Below, in pieces: positions 30,151 through 39,441 of a DNA stretch of 64,000 nucleotides. Origin of the DNA: Rebecca billardiae RCC1528. Lineage: Eukaryota > Haptophyta. Both the position numbers and the translations under genes were made by a program. The notes beneath the pieces are model-generated. The model was not told the DNA's origin. It saw nothing but the letters and a program-made list of their open reading frames with translations, and searched no databases. Each line of letters begins with the position of its first letter. The stretch's first letter is position 1. The DNA is taken from the NCBI GenBank assembly GCA_965240325.2, contig OZ251225.1:372001-436000 (forward strand), given 5' to 3'.

Positions 30151-30317
30151 GTCTGTCAATCTCACGTCCCGGTCCGGTTGCGCTCCCCGGATCGGAGATC
30201 TCCCCCTCCCCGATCTCGACTCGTCATCATATATCCGATTTTTTGTCGTGCGATTGTCATTGAGCAACGCCGCGTCCACGATGCTCACTGCTTGGCAGCT
30301 GCCAATTCACAATGACA

Positions 30318-31670
30318 TCAGGACGGCTGCGCGGCATCAGCCGCTGGCGAGCCGGCAACGTGCGGGCGCGCGACCGACGGGAGCATCGGGCCGTGCTGCG
30401 CGATCGCCGCGGCGCCCCTCTCTCCGCCGACCTCCGAGCGCAGGAGCACGATCAGTTGAGGGAACTCGACGATGCTCTGCTCCGCCAGGCTGTCGCCCAG
30501 CGTGCAACCGAGCAGGAGTGGGCGAAGGCCGCGGTTGGTGGCGTCGGTGCCCTCGCAGCGCAGCAGGACGAGCGGTGCATCGTCGGCGCCGGCGTTCCCG
30601 CCCGATGGCGTCGGACACGCCGACGGATCCGTTGGCTCGTCACCGCCCGGGCCGCGCGGCTGCGGAGCGTACCGCGCCAGCCTGTGCCTGTGGACGGCGG
30701 CTGAGATGGTCGGCACCGGCAGGGCCGCCGCGCTCGCCTCTGCAGCGCAGCGCGCATCGGTGGCGGCGACGGCGGAGGCGCCGCCGCAGTCGAGTGTCGC
30801 GCCGCGCGCGCCACCGCTCACGATGAGCGCCAGGAGCGCGTCGATCCGAGTGCGCTCGCTGATCCGATGGCAGGTGAACTCGTAGCCCGCACGCACTTCT
30901 GCGCTGCCGCCTGCGGCCCCCCCGGCCGCGGCCGCAGGCAGATCGCCGGTTGCGCACGGGAATGTCACGTGCACGGTCCAGAAGAGCTCGCCGCCTCGAT
31001 GCGCCGCCGGGGCCCCACGCGCGCCCGTGGGCGCGTCGCCTGCTGGCGCGCCCTCCGCCCCAGCGCGCCGAGCGGCGCGCACGAACGCGCTCTGGTTGAG
31101 CGCTGCGCGGCTCATCCCTTCGCTCATCAGCCGGAGGCGCACGCGCCGCTCGGCAGAGGTAGCGGCACGCAGCAGCTCGCGGCGGGCGGGCGGGGGCGCT
31201 ACCACGGGCTCGGGGGTCGATGCATCCGGCGGAGCGCCGCGGCCACGACCACGCCCGCGGCCGCGCCCGCCGCGACGCTGGCCGCGCCCGCCGCGACCAA
31301 CAGGGCCACCGCCGACCGGCAGCCGCTGCGCAGAGCCCACGGCGCGGTCGGCACCCTCGAGGAAGCGTAAGTCGCGCAGCAGCGTTGTGTCGCCCATCTG
31401 GCCCAGGGACGCGTAGGCGGCTGCGGCGCGCGCGGAGAGTGGTGGGGGGCGGGCGGGCGCGTGCGCGCGCGTGAGCAAACAAGCACGCGGCCTGCCGAAT
31501 GGGCAGCACGCGAGCGCACCTGGGTCTCGCCGACCATTGCAGCCCGTGCGCTGCTTGTGAGCACGGACGCAAGCCGCCGAGCACGTGCGCAGCGAGCACC
31601 CTGGACACCTGTACCGCGCGGCGCTCTCGCCGCATTCCATGCAGGCCGGCGCGCTGTCGGGAGCAGCCAT
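30318..31670 (-). CDS. ZNHIT6: BCD1/ZNHIT6, box C/D snoRNP assembly protein
   Basis: The N-terminus (MAAPDSAPACMECGESAARY) opens a HIT-type zinc finger with eight Cys/His ligands ending in CVRAHKQRTGC, followed by NGRRD as in BCD1. The intron 31421-31519 (CCAG^GTGCGC...CCGCAG^CC) joins to RRDPAAYASLGQMGDTTLLR and DLRFLEGADR, matching the conserved sequence after the BCD1 finger. The spliced protein has ~417 residues, including an RG-repeat linker and a conserved C-terminal BCD1 region (VEFPQLIVLL near the end). BCD1 acts in the nucleus to assemble box C/D snoRNPs for rRNA 2'-O-methylation. Its start codon lies only 36 bp from the target-site duplication of the transposon at 31715, so that element sits in its 5' UTR or promoter. 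Confidence 0.87.
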   Translation of the reverse strand: MAAPDSAPACMECGESAARYRCPGCSLRTCSAACVRAHKQRTGCNGRRDPGALACCPFGRPRACLLTRAHAPARPPPLSARAAAAYASLGQMGDTTLLRDLRFLEGADRAVGSAQRLPVGGGPVGRGGRGQRRGGRGRGRGRGRGAPPDASTPEPVVAPPPARRELLRAATSAERRVRLRLMSEGMSRAALNQSAFVRAARRAGAEGAPAGDAPTGARGAPAAHRGGELFWTVHVTFPCATGDLPAAAAGGAAGGSAEVRAGYEFTCHRISERTRIDALLALIVSGGARGATLDCGGASAVAATDARCAAEASAAALPVPTISAAVHRHRLARYAPQPRGPGGDEPTDPSACPTPSGGNAGADDAPLVLLRCEGTDATNRGLRPLLLGCTLGDSLAEQSIVEFPQLIVLLRSEVGGERGAAAIAQHGPMLPSVARPHVAGSPAADAAQPS

Positions 31671-31705
31671 CGTTCCGACCACGGGGACGACTCTCAGAGT
31701 GGTCC

Positions 31706-31714
31706 GGTTGATGC
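31706..31714 (+). repeat. Target-site duplication, left copy
   Basis: GGTTGATGC directly precedes the left terminal inverted repeat of the element at 31715. An identical copy in the same orientation directly follows the right terminus at 33709-33717. Confidence 0.9.
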
Positions 31715-31790
31715 AAGGGGAGTCAGGGTACAGCACAGGTGCATCTAATCCCGTAACGGTCGAGCACCCCTCGCTAGGCGAGGTGCGGCG

Positions 31791-32544
31791 GAAGGACAGT
31801 GGCAACCCGGGGACTTTGTCCCCGCGCCCCTATCGCGGGCTCTGGCGCGCGAACGCTTTATCACTACTGGCCCCCGAGCCGGAGATTGGCGCTCCGTGCA
31901 CCAACAAAGACATCCCCAGCCGCATGTTGCCACTCGACACCTCGTCTCGCCTCGCGCGGAGCCAACTTGTGGTGTGCGGGAGCCACCCGTAGCACACTGG
32001 GCCGTGTAGCGACGCGCGTGGCGGGTCAACATCAGTGCATCGCGAAGGCGTCGCACGCGCAATCCGTTGAGTACATACTCATGTCTGTCCCATGGCATGT
32101 CGTGCCCCGCCGTGTGCGCGATGCACTCCCGACTCGCGACGCGCCGCGTGCAGCACAGCCTGTGCTTCGGGTAGCTCCCGCACACCACAAGTTGGCTCCG
32201 CGCGAAGCGAGACGAGGTGTCGACAGGCGGTGCATGACGTGCCATGGGACAGACATGAGTATGTACTCAACGGATTGCGCGTGCGACGCCTTCGCGATGC
32301 ACTGTTGACCCGCCACGCGCGTCGCTACACGGCCCAGTGTGCTACGGGTGGCTCCCGCACACCACAAGTTGGCTCCGCGCGAGGCGAGACGAGGTGTCGA
32401 GTGGCAACATGCGGCTGGGGATGTCTTTGTTGGTGCACGGAGCGCCAACTTCCGGCTCGGAATCCAGTAGTGACAAAGCGTTCGCGCGCCAGAGCCCGCG
32501 ATAGGGGCGCGGGGACAAAGTCCCCGGGTTGCCACTGTCCTTTC
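31791..32544. repeat. Fold-back 1 (arms ~315 bp, spacer 123 bp)
   Basis: The left arm 31791-32107 and the inverted right arm 32231-32544 match with few differences. Both contain GGACTTTGTCCCCGCGCCCC, GTGCACCAACAAAGACATCC and ACTCATGTCTGTCCCATGGC in the left-arm sense. The spacer contains a third, partial copy of the arm segment with CACACCACAAGTTGGCTCC (about 32168-32225), in the same sense as the right arm. Confidence 0.92.
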
Positions 32545-32600
32545 TGTTGGCGGTGTCGCAGAGCGACCCGCCGGCCGTTACAGGGCCATTAGAAGGCGGT

Positions 32601-33697
32601 GGGTACAGCACGTCCAGTTGTGCTGCAGCTGGAGCTTGGGTCCAAAAGCTTCCCGCGGCGCACCGGCACTCGCCGCCGCCGCCGCCGTGGAGGGGCGGTT
32701 GTGGCGCGCACGGCGTGAGCCGCTGCGGGCGCTGAGGTGCGCGCGACGGCGGCGCGCCCGGCGGTGCTGCTGTAGGAGGCCACTGCCCTCCTCTCTGCCC
32801 CGCGCGCTTCGCTCGTCGTCGCCGTCGCCGCGCCTGCGACCAGCGCGCACGCGAGCGCCGCACCGCCCGGCAGCCGGGGCAATCTCAGCCGTGACTGCGC
32901 ATGTGCGTCGCGACCTGGTCGGCCCAGCGCGCGAGGCGCGTGCGGGCGAGGCAGGGCCAGTGTGGCTGCGCGCCATGCCGCCTCAAGTAAGCCCATCTGA
33001 GCGTACAACAGGGAACTGAGCACGTGTGTCTGGTTGGCCGCTTGGACTGTGTTGAGTGTTCAAGCAATGCACGGGCCATCGTCGAGGCGATCTCGAGGCA
33101 CTCAGTCAAAACGTCAGTTCAGCGCGCAGACGACCTGGGCGAGAGTCACTGACGATACATAACTCGCATGATCACAAAAGGCTCTGCAACTATCGCGTCT
33201 GTACGCCTACTGTCTCGATCGTGCACACTGACGTCTGCGCTTGGGTGCCGCATTGTTTGTCAACGTTGTCGACAGAGGTGCAAGGCCCGCGACATGCCCA
33301 CTGGCGCAAGGTCGAGGCGGCATGGCGCGCGGCCACACTGGCCCTGCCTCGCCCGCACGCGCCTCGCGCGCTGGGCCGACCAGGTCGCGACGCACATGCG
33401 CAGTCACGGCTGAGATTGCCCCGGCTGCCGGGCGGTGCGGCGCTCGCGTGCGCGCTGGTCGCAGGCGCGGCGACGGCGACGACGAGCGAAGCGCGCGGGG
33501 CAGAGAGGAGGGCAGTGGCCTCCTACAGCAGCGCCGCCGGGCGCGCCGCCGTCGCGCGCACCTCAGCGCCCGCAGCGGCTCACGCCGTGCGCGCCACAAC
33601 CGCCCCTCCACGGCGGCGGCGGCGGCGAGTGCCGGTGCGCCGCGGGAAGCTTTTGGACCCAAGCTCCAGCTGCAGCCCAACTGGACGTGCTGTACCC
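32601..33697. repeat. Fold-back 2 (arms 384 bp, spacer 329 bp)
   Basis: The arms 32601-32984 and 33314-33697 are equal in length and near-identical in inverse orientation, running from GGGTACAGCACGTCCAGTTG to CGCGCCATGCCGCCTC. The unique spacer 32985-33313 has lower GC content than the arms and holds no supported ORF. Confidence 0.92.
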
Positions 33698-33708
33698 TGA
33701 CTCCCCTT

Positions 33709-33717
33709 GGTTGATGC
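33709..33717 (+). repeat. Target-site duplication, right copy
   Basis: GGTTGATGC follows the right inverted terminus and matches 31706-31714 exactly. Confidence 0.9.
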
Positions 33718-33848
33718 GTCGTCGGCATCGTCGGAACCAAGGCAACACCCAACACGGCTGCGCTTGGCAGCTCGCTCACCGAGACATCAGAACAGGCCAA
33801 CAGGGCAATGGCGGCCAACCAGATCGGCGAGTCCGACGCCCTCATGTT

Positions 33849-35729
33849 ATGATGCATCCTGCTGCACGACGAGACATGAGACGCCGCGCGGGCACGGGCA
33901 ACGCGGAGCTGTGGCGGTGGTACGTGGCATGCACGCTCGGTGCAACGACCTTGACGCTTGCCATCGGTGTCTGGTGGACCTTGCGCGACGGCAGGCGTCC
34001 GGCTGCGCCGCGCCGACACCCCAGCCTGGCCACCGATGCGCTTGGCGAGTGCATCTCACTCCACAGCTCGCCCGTGGGCTGCGAGGCGCGCGGCGAGGCG
34101 CGCGGCGGCGGCTCGTCATTCGCAGCCACCGACGACATCTACCGCGTGCGCCGCTTCTGCGGCCGGCGGCTCAACACGACCAGCCCGTGTTACGAGCTCG
34201 AGGGTGTGACGCGCTGCCTTCCGGCCTTCTTCCTCGTCGGCGTGATGAAGGCGGGCACGAGCGCGCTCGCGCAGTACCTCTCAGAGCACCCACTCGTGAT
34301 CCCGCCGCGTCAGAAGGAGTCCTACTTCCTCTCTCGCTACCACGAGCACAGGCCGCTGTGCGCGTGGGCGGCCTCGTTCCCACAGCTGGCCGACGGATCT
34401 CGCGCGCTCACGTTTGACGCCTCGCCCAATTACATCTTCCGGCGCACCGCGGCGCGCTTCGTCCGGGAGCTGCTGCCCGAGGCTCGCGCGATCGTGCTGC
34501 TGCGCTCGCCTGTCGAGCGTGCCTTCTCGCAGTACCGCTTCGCCCTGCAGCTCGGTGAGCACGGCGGCGCGAGCAAGCCCGAGTGCGTCGCCTCGCGCGC
34601 GCGGCTGCGCGCGCTGCTCGGGCGCCGCTCGTTCTCGAGCTTCATCGACGAGGCCGACGCGCGCGGCGCGCTGCACGCGTGCGGCATTGGGCTCGACGTG
34701 GCGCGCTCACGGGCGACGGGACACACAGTGCTCGCGCGCGCGCACGCTGGAGCCCACCGAGCGCGGCGCGCTCCTCTCGCACATCTGCTCGGCGGGGCTG
34801 ACAGCAGCGTCGAGGGCGGCGACGGCCGCGGTGGTGGGGGCGCACAAGGCGAGCAAGGCGACGGGGGGGACCCGATCATGCGCGCGGTCTTCTCCGAGCG
34901 TGAGCGCTTCTGCGTGCTGGATCAGCTCGAGACGTCGGAAGAGCTCGCGGCCGAGAGTGGGGCGGACGACCCACGCGGCGCGCGCGCGCATCTGCTCCGC
35001 ATCGCCATCGAGTCTGTGCGGCTGTGGCGCGATCTCGCGCGCGAGGGGCGCGCGCAGGCCCGTCCAGCTGGCGCTGCGCCACGCACCGGCTGCGCGCGAG
35101 GCGGGCGTTCGGAGGTGGTGCCCGGGGTACCCGGGCTGGGAGACGGTGAGAGCGAGGGCGTCGGGGAGGAGGGGAGCGCGGATGGTGGCTGTGGCAGTGC
35201 CGCCGCGAAGGCGGTCACCCAGCCTGCGCTGCCTGCGCTCGCGCGAGCCTGGGCCGAGGAGTGGCGGCTGCTGCGCGCGTGCACCGGCGGCACGATGAGT
35301 GTGGCCATGGTCGAGCTCGGGCACGAGTACGCGCGGGGCGTCGGGCTGTGGTTTGGTGCGATAGGGGTGCAGCGCATGCTGCTCCTGCGCACGGAGGACA
35401 TGGCCGCGGACACGCCGTCGGTTGTCGGCCGAGCCCTTTCATTCGTCGGGCTCGGCGGGCCCCACACTCCCCGCTCGGCCTCTGCAGGGCCGATGCCCAA
35501 GCTGTGCCCTCTGGACTTTGGCGTCCAGCTCGGCGCGGACGCGTCGAGCTCGGCGCAGCTCGGGCCATGCGATGCACGACCAGCGCTGCCGTCCGACGGC
35601 TCAGCCAGCGAGGTGGCGCTGAGCGCGTCGGAGCGCGCACGGCTCGAGAGGCTGTACAGCCCATCAGTTGGGCGGCTGCGGCGCACGGTGCGCGCGTGGA
35701 CGCGCGCCGACTGGGCACCCTGGTGGTGA
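33849..35729 (+). CDS. Type II membrane sulfotransferase
   Basis: The 626-residue frame starts MMHPAARRD; ATG 33876 is an alternative. A single signal-anchor (WYVACTLGATTLTLAIGVWW) lies near residues 20-40, giving a Golgi type II topology. The PAPS 5'-phosphosulfate-binding loop is FFLVGVMKAGTSALAQYLSE, with a Lys-Ala-Gly-Thr core. The 3'-phosphate motif is IVLLRSPVERAFSQYRF (R-x-P-x-x-R-x-x-S-x-Y). Both match the heparan/carbohydrate sulfotransferase superfamily. It should transfer sulfate from PAPS to a glycan, plausible for the sulfated cell-surface polysaccharides of marine algae. Gly/Ala-rich inserts (about residues 300-350 and 410-470) enlarge it beyond the usual ~300-residue domain. 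They may be partly introns, though none is required. The transposon ends 131 bp upstream of the start. Confidence 0.87.
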   Translation: MMHPAARRDMRRRAGTGNAELWRWYVACTLGATTLTLAIGVWWTLRDGRRPAAPRRHPSLATDALGECISLHSSPVGCEARGEARGGGSSFAATDDIYRVRRFCGRRLNTTSPCYELEGVTRCLPAFFLVGVMKAGTSALAQYLSEHPLVIPPRQKESYFLSRYHEHRPLCAWAASFPQLADGSRALTFDASPNYIFRRTAARFVRELLPEARAIVLLRSPVERAFSQYRFALQLGEHGGASKPECVASRARLRALLGRRSFSSFIDEADARGALHACGIGLDVARSRATGHTVLARAHAGAHRARRAPLAHLLGGADSSVEGGDGRGGGGAQGEQGDGGDPIMRAVFSERERFCVLDQLETSEELAAESGADDPRGARAHLLRIAIESVRLWRDLAREGRAQARPAGAAPRTGCARGGRSEVVPGVPGLGDGESEGVGEEGSADGGCGSAAAKAVTQPALPALARAWAEEWRLLRACTGGTMSVAMVELGHEYARGVGLWFGAIGVQRMLLLRTEDMAADTPSVVGRALSFVGLGGPHTPRSASAGPMPKLCPLDFGVQLGADASSSAQLGPCDARPALPSDGSASEVALSASERARLERLYSPSVGRLRRTVRAWTRADWAPWW

Positions 35730-36225
35730 GCTGCCGCAGCCGAGCGCTGGCTTTGCATCGACGGTCTGCCCAGCTTAATTTATTGTTGTTTTCTTCGGCC
35801 GCCCCAGTCCCAGACGCCACCCCATCTTGGCCAGCCATGCCGCAATGCCACCAGCATCCGGCATCATCGCTCCTCGCCCGTCGCCGTCGGCGGCGGCGGC
35901 GGCCTTGTCGGCCCCGCCCAATTCCGACTATCGACCGTTTGTCACGCCCGGACCACGAGGCCGCCAGTCGGCCATTGATTGGGCAAATCGTCAAAAAAGT
36001 GAGCACAGCGCGGTTTCGGCGAATCGGCGCCGCCGGGTGGCCGAGTCGAATCTAAAAGCTGAAGCAAGGATCAGCCAACAGCGCTCGCGAGCCAAACGGT
36101 CGTCACTTCACTCGCGCGCAGGCGCCACGAGAGGCGTCTCGAGGCAGGCGGAAGGCCTCGCTCGCTCGTTGCGAGCCGTGTCGCTGACGCCCCCCTTACG
36201 AGAGTCTCGCGCGCACTCGGGGCAG
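35730..36225. other. Intergenic region upstream of MYB gene
   Basis: These 496 bp separate the sulfotransferase stop from the preferred MYB start. The MYB frame is open leftwards to ATG 35827, but the extra ~130 residues are Arg/Ser/Ala-rich and read more like UTR. No other feature was recognised. Confidence 0.4.
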
Positions 36226-37161
36226 ATGAGCGCGTTCGACGCCGGGCCGCCGGTGGTCGCCTCCTCGCCGATCGGCTCAGTGGATGCTCATCCTCCCCCA
36301 CAGGCGACGGCGCCCCTCGGCGAGCTTCGCATCGTGATCCCGGAGCCGTGCGTGAACGAGAGTGTAACGCCTGGAGCATCCGCGTCTGGCTCGGTGCTCA
36401 CGCATGCTGCGAGCATGCTGGATGCGGCTGCGTCGAAGCGCGGCAGTGGCTGTCGAGGCTCGAGGAAGCGGCCGTGGACGCCGAGCGAGGACGAGAAGCT
36501 CGCGGAGCTCGTCGCAGCACACGGCGCGCACAAGTGGGCCACGATCGCCGCGGGGCTCGGCAACCGGCTTGGCAAGCAGTGCCGAGAGCGCTGGCACAAC
36601 CACCTGTGCCCCGCGCTGACGAAGCGGGCGTGGACGCCCGAGGAGGACGCGGCCATCAAGCACGGCGTGGACACGCTCGGCACCAAGTGGTCCGAGATCG
36701 TCAAGCAGCTCCCCGGCCGCACGGACAACGCCATCAAGAATCGCTGGAACTCGCAGCAGCGCAAGCTCAGCCGGAAGGCGAGCAAGGACGCGAGCACGGT
36801 CGCGCGCAAGCTGCTGGTGAATACGCCCTCGACGCGTTCCCCGTCTGGAAGCGAGCCGACCACGACGCCGCCACCGTCGACGACGGCCGACACAGCGCCG
36901 GCCGCGCACGGCATCTGGCAGCAGCAGCTCACGCCTCAGCCCGCGCTGACCATGCCAATGGTGACCAGCGGCGCGCCCGCGTCTGCCCGCCCGCTGGTGT
37001 ACGGGCGTGTGGTCTTCACGCCTCCGTCGCGCGCCTTCATGCCGACGCACCACTGCGCTGCGCCGGCTCCCATGCCACCCTCGCTGGCTGCGTGCGAGCC
37101 GGGCCACCTGGAGGCCGCGATAGCCATTGCGCAGCTCAGCTGTGCAGCGCCGCATCACTGA
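36226..37161 (+). CDS. R2R3-type MYB transcription factor
   Basis: Starting at MSAFDAGPPVVASSP gives 311 residues; a longer frame opens at 35827. Two MYB repeats lie at residues ~80-180. R2 is RKRPWTPSEDEKLAELVAAH with WATIAAGLG and CRERWHNHL. R3 is RAWTPEEDAAIKHGVDTLG with WSEIVKQLPGRTDNAIKNRW. The spaced tryptophans and the R3 recognition-helix sequence are as in animal and plant c-MYB-type proteins. The remainder is Ser/Thr/Pro-rich and probably disordered. It should act as a sequence-specific DNA-binding regulator in the nucleus; targets are unknown. No intron is required. Confidence 0.92.
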   Translation: MSAFDAGPPVVASSPIGSVDAHPPPQATAPLGELRIVIPEPCVNESVTPGASASGSVLTHAASMLDAAASKRGSGCRGSRKRPWTPSEDEKLAELVAAHGAHKWATIAAGLGNRLGKQCRERWHNHLCPALTKRAWTPEEDAAIKHGVDTLGTKWSEIVKQLPGRTDNAIKNRWNSQQRKLSRKASKDASTVARKLLVNTPSTRSPSGSEPTTTPPPSTTADTAPAAHGIWQQQLTPQPALTMPMVTSGAPASARPLVYGRVVFTPPSRAFMPTHHCAAPAPMPPSLAACEPGHLEAAIAIAQLSCAAPHH

Positions 37162-37503
37162 TTGATTGATGACCGATGACGCCGTGTGGAGAGGCCCAGG
37201 GGTGGCGGGGGCGCGTGCCAGCTCGCTCGTGCCAGCCAGGCTGCGACGAGGACGCGGCGTCGGCTGTGCTCACAGGCCGCGGGCGGGAGGTGTTCTCCGC
37301 GCCCCGGCCCGGCCGGGCACGGCGGCGGCTGAGCCGGCCGACACTCGACAGCCCGGCCGTGACTCGACTCGTTCGAGCAGTTTGCCGTTCAAGGGCGGTG
37401 CGGGCCGCGCGGGGCCGGACTCTCGTGAAGAGAATCCGACTCGTCGGCCCGACTCGTTACTCACTCACTCGCGGCCACACATTAGCCTGATGACCGTACT
37501 CAT
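37162..37503. other. Intergenic region before repeat copy 2
   Basis: This 342-bp region lies between the MYB stop and repeat copy 2. It is GC-rich with no supported ORF. A CACTCACTCGCGGCC stretch near 37455 resembles the repeat units that flank copy 1. Confidence 0.4.
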
Positions 37504-37681
37504 GGCCCGCGGTGCAGGCCAGCAGGGCGGAGCGCGTAGCGTGGAGCCCCGCCGGGGGCCCTCACTACGTTGTCAAAAAGATCTTTTGATCAATAAAGAA
37601 AAGGGGATGGGGGACGATTTTGAGGGCTGTTGGAGGGTGAGTTTTCGACTTTTTGAGGGGGGTTATGCTGTCCATCACAGC

Positions 37682-37957
37682 TTAAAAGGCCGCGCCCGCT
37701 GCAATTCTTGTATCTACTATGGACGGACGTGGGATCAGATACCCCGGGGGTGAAACAAGCAAGTGAGTATTCCTATCCCTCTTGTATGCTGAAGTACGAG
37801 TTTGCCGAGCGACGTTTGATTGTTTTGGGTCGAAAACAGCTATGAGGCCAGATTCGTTTGAATAGTGCTTGTTCAAATACGTTACCCGCCTGCCTCGATG
37901 GATGAACCGCCTCGTCATATGAAAAGAGATTCTTTTCAATAGCGCTTGTCCAACCAA
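37682..37957 (-). CDS. Short ORF conserved in repeat copies 1 and 2
   Basis: The 91-residue frame (MVGQALLKRISFHMTRRFIH...) is the counterpart of the 72-residue frame at 28193-28411. It continues further (PGYLIPRPSIVDTRIAAGAA) because of a small insertion. Nothing identifies a function. Confidence 0.25.
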   Translation of the reverse strand: MVGQALLKRISFHMTRRFIHRGRRVTYLNKHYSNESGLIAVFDPKQSNVARQTRTSAYKRDRNTHLLVSPPGYLIPRPSIVDTRIAAGAAF

Positions 37958-38130
37958 GTCACCCGTCGTCTGCCTCGATGGATGAACCTCCTGAGTGTCA
38001 TAATGAAGGGATTGTTTTGAATAGCGCTGGTTAAACCAAGAGACCCGCCTGCCTCGATGGATGAACCTCCTTTGCCATAATGAAATAAGAAAAACGGGTT
38101 ACCCGCCCGCCAGCGTCTCGCGACGAGGAC

Positions 38131-38340
38131 GGGTGCCCAAGCGTCGCAAGCGCGCACATCATGATCATCGCCGTCGGACTCGGCGGGCCCATCTTCGGCC
38201 GGCTCGAGCTGATGCACATCACGACGCTCAAGCAGGCGCTGTCCGTACCGACGTTGGCGCGCCTCCAGCGGATGGTCGACAAAGCACCCGTGGGCGAAGG
38301 AGGACCACAATCATGGCCGAGTCATCGGAGACGTCGCTGA
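38131..38340 (+). pseudogene. Protein-like fragment inside copy 2
   Basis: A plus frame with ATG at 38161 reads MIIAVGLGGPIFGRLELMHI, then TTLKQALSVPTLARLQRMVD before a charged tail and stop at 38340. This is normal protein-like composition in otherwise biased DNA. Upstream codons (CPSVASAHI) continue the frame without a start, so it may be an exon fragment. It is missing from copies 1 and 3. No family was recognised. Confidence 0.4.
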
Positions 38341-38732
38341 CCTCGCGGCTAGTCAAACATCAACCGCTCAGCCGGTTGCCACCGCGGCCGAGCGGTGCGC
38401 GCTCGCCACCGCGGCCGGCGCTGTGCACGGGCGTGCTGAGCCCGGGCCGCGTGAGCTCGCCCACCTCGCCCGGCGCGCACGCCGACGCCGCCACCGCGGC
38501 TCGGCGGCCGGACTCATCTCGGCCCGCAGCGCGTGCGTCCCCCCGCGGCGGCGCGCGCCGCCGTCGCCGCCGCGCAGGCCGTGCACTCGGTGGATGAGGA
38601 GACGGCCCTGCTGCGCGCGGAGCGCTGCGCGCCGCGCGCTGCTCCTGCTGCGGCGCGCAGTAGTCCGCTCGTCCGCCCCGCGGGCTCGCCACGGAGCCGA
38701 CGAGCGCGATGACGACAATCGAATGAGCACGA

Positions 38733-39270
38733 GTGCGCACGGAGGCGCTGGGCGCCGAGCTGCCGAAGCGCGGCGCCGAGCTCGACGCGCTGCGCGACGC
38801 GGCGACGGACGCGCTGGGCGCGCGCGGCGCCCTCGTCGCGACGCCCCTTGCAGCAGCTCGAGCAGCCAGCTGTGGAGTAGACGGCCGTCGACTCGAGGGC
38901 GCCACCGCGCCGGGTGAGTGAGCACGCACGGGCTCCGCCTCGGTCGGAGGCTGGCTGGCCGCCGCCGTGGCTTCGAGGCCGACGCGGCGGAGGAGGCGGC
39001 GGGCGAGCACGGTGGCGCGGTGGAGCAGGCGCGCACGCGCGGCGGCAGGCGCGACCCGCCGCTCGCCTCGTTCCACCCCGAGCTCCGCTCGGTCTCGCCT
39101 CTCGGTGCGCGGCTGCGCAGCGCCGTGAGCGCAGGCTGGGGCCGCTGGGGGTGGGGCCAGCAGAGTGGTGCGCGCTCTCGCTCTGCCGGCACGAGGCGCG
39201 CCGGCTGAGCGACCAGCGGCCCGTCGTCGAGCGCGTGGCGCAGCGCGAGCACCTCAAGGCAGGCTCGCCC
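38733..39270 (+). pseudogene. Exon-like coiled-coil fragments inside copy 2
   Basis: Separate plus frames carry protein-like stretches: TEALGAELPKRGAELDALRD near 38740; RGFEADAAEEAAGEHGGAVE near 38970; and RRLGPLGVGPAEWCALSLCR then ARRLSDQRPVVERVAQREHL near 39135-39260. They could be exons of one captured or broken gene separated by GC-rich introns, but no consistent splice model was found. No function is proposed. Confidence 0.3.
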
Positions 39271-39441
39271 TGCGCGCGCGCGCCGCTGCCCCGGCCGCCG
39301 TCCGTACTTCTTCGCGCGGGCCCGCGGCGACAGTCCTCATCGGCCCGCCATGTTCGGACCAGACTGAGACAGCAGCCGACGGAGGGTGCACCGCGGGCCC
39401 CTAACTACGTTGGTTCTACGGAAGGACCGCGGAACGCGGTC

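Larger units (their letters stand above)
31715..33708. mobile_element. Non-autonomous TIR transposon made of two fold-backs (MULE-like)
   Basis: A perfect 22-bp inverted terminal repeat (31715-31736, beginning AAGGGGAGTCAGGGTACAGC; inverse at 33687-33708) is bounded by a perfect 9-bp direct duplication. The 1,994-bp interior consists of two adjacent long inverted repeats that share the GTACAGCAC end motif at ~32602-32610. Fold-back 1 has arms 31791-32107 and 32231-32544, extending imperfectly to the element edge. Fold-back 2 has arms 32601-32984 and 33314-33697. No transposase frame is present; long frames inside are mirror images produced by the inverted repeats. A 9-bp duplication and long inverted ends are features of Mutator-like elements, but the superfamily is inference. 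It separates BCD1 from the sulfotransferase gene, which without it would be ~175 bp apart. Confidence 0.88.
37504..39441 (+). mobile_element. Repeat element family, copy 2
   Basis: The element has the same ends and orientation as copy 1: it starts GGCCCGCGGTGCAGGCCAGC and ends GGACCGCGGAACGCGGTC, again between AT dinucleotides. Left ~617 bp and right 69 bp match copy 1 closely. The interior, ~38121-39372, is unrelated and contains several protein-like pieces in different frames. It includes a 9-bp insertion near the left end (GGCCAGCA) and small indels relative to copy 1. No transposase is visible. Confidence 0.75.

Noticed and set aside
28638-30263. 541-residue plus frame across repeat copy 1
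   Set aside because: The frame is an Arg/Ala/Pro-rich read-through of GC-rich element DNA and runs out of the element into flanking repeats.
31745-32592. Several mirrored ORFs of ~165 residues in the fold-back region
   Set aside because: Near-identical proteins arise on both strands only because the DNA is a palindrome; no known domain, and they do not look like a transposase.
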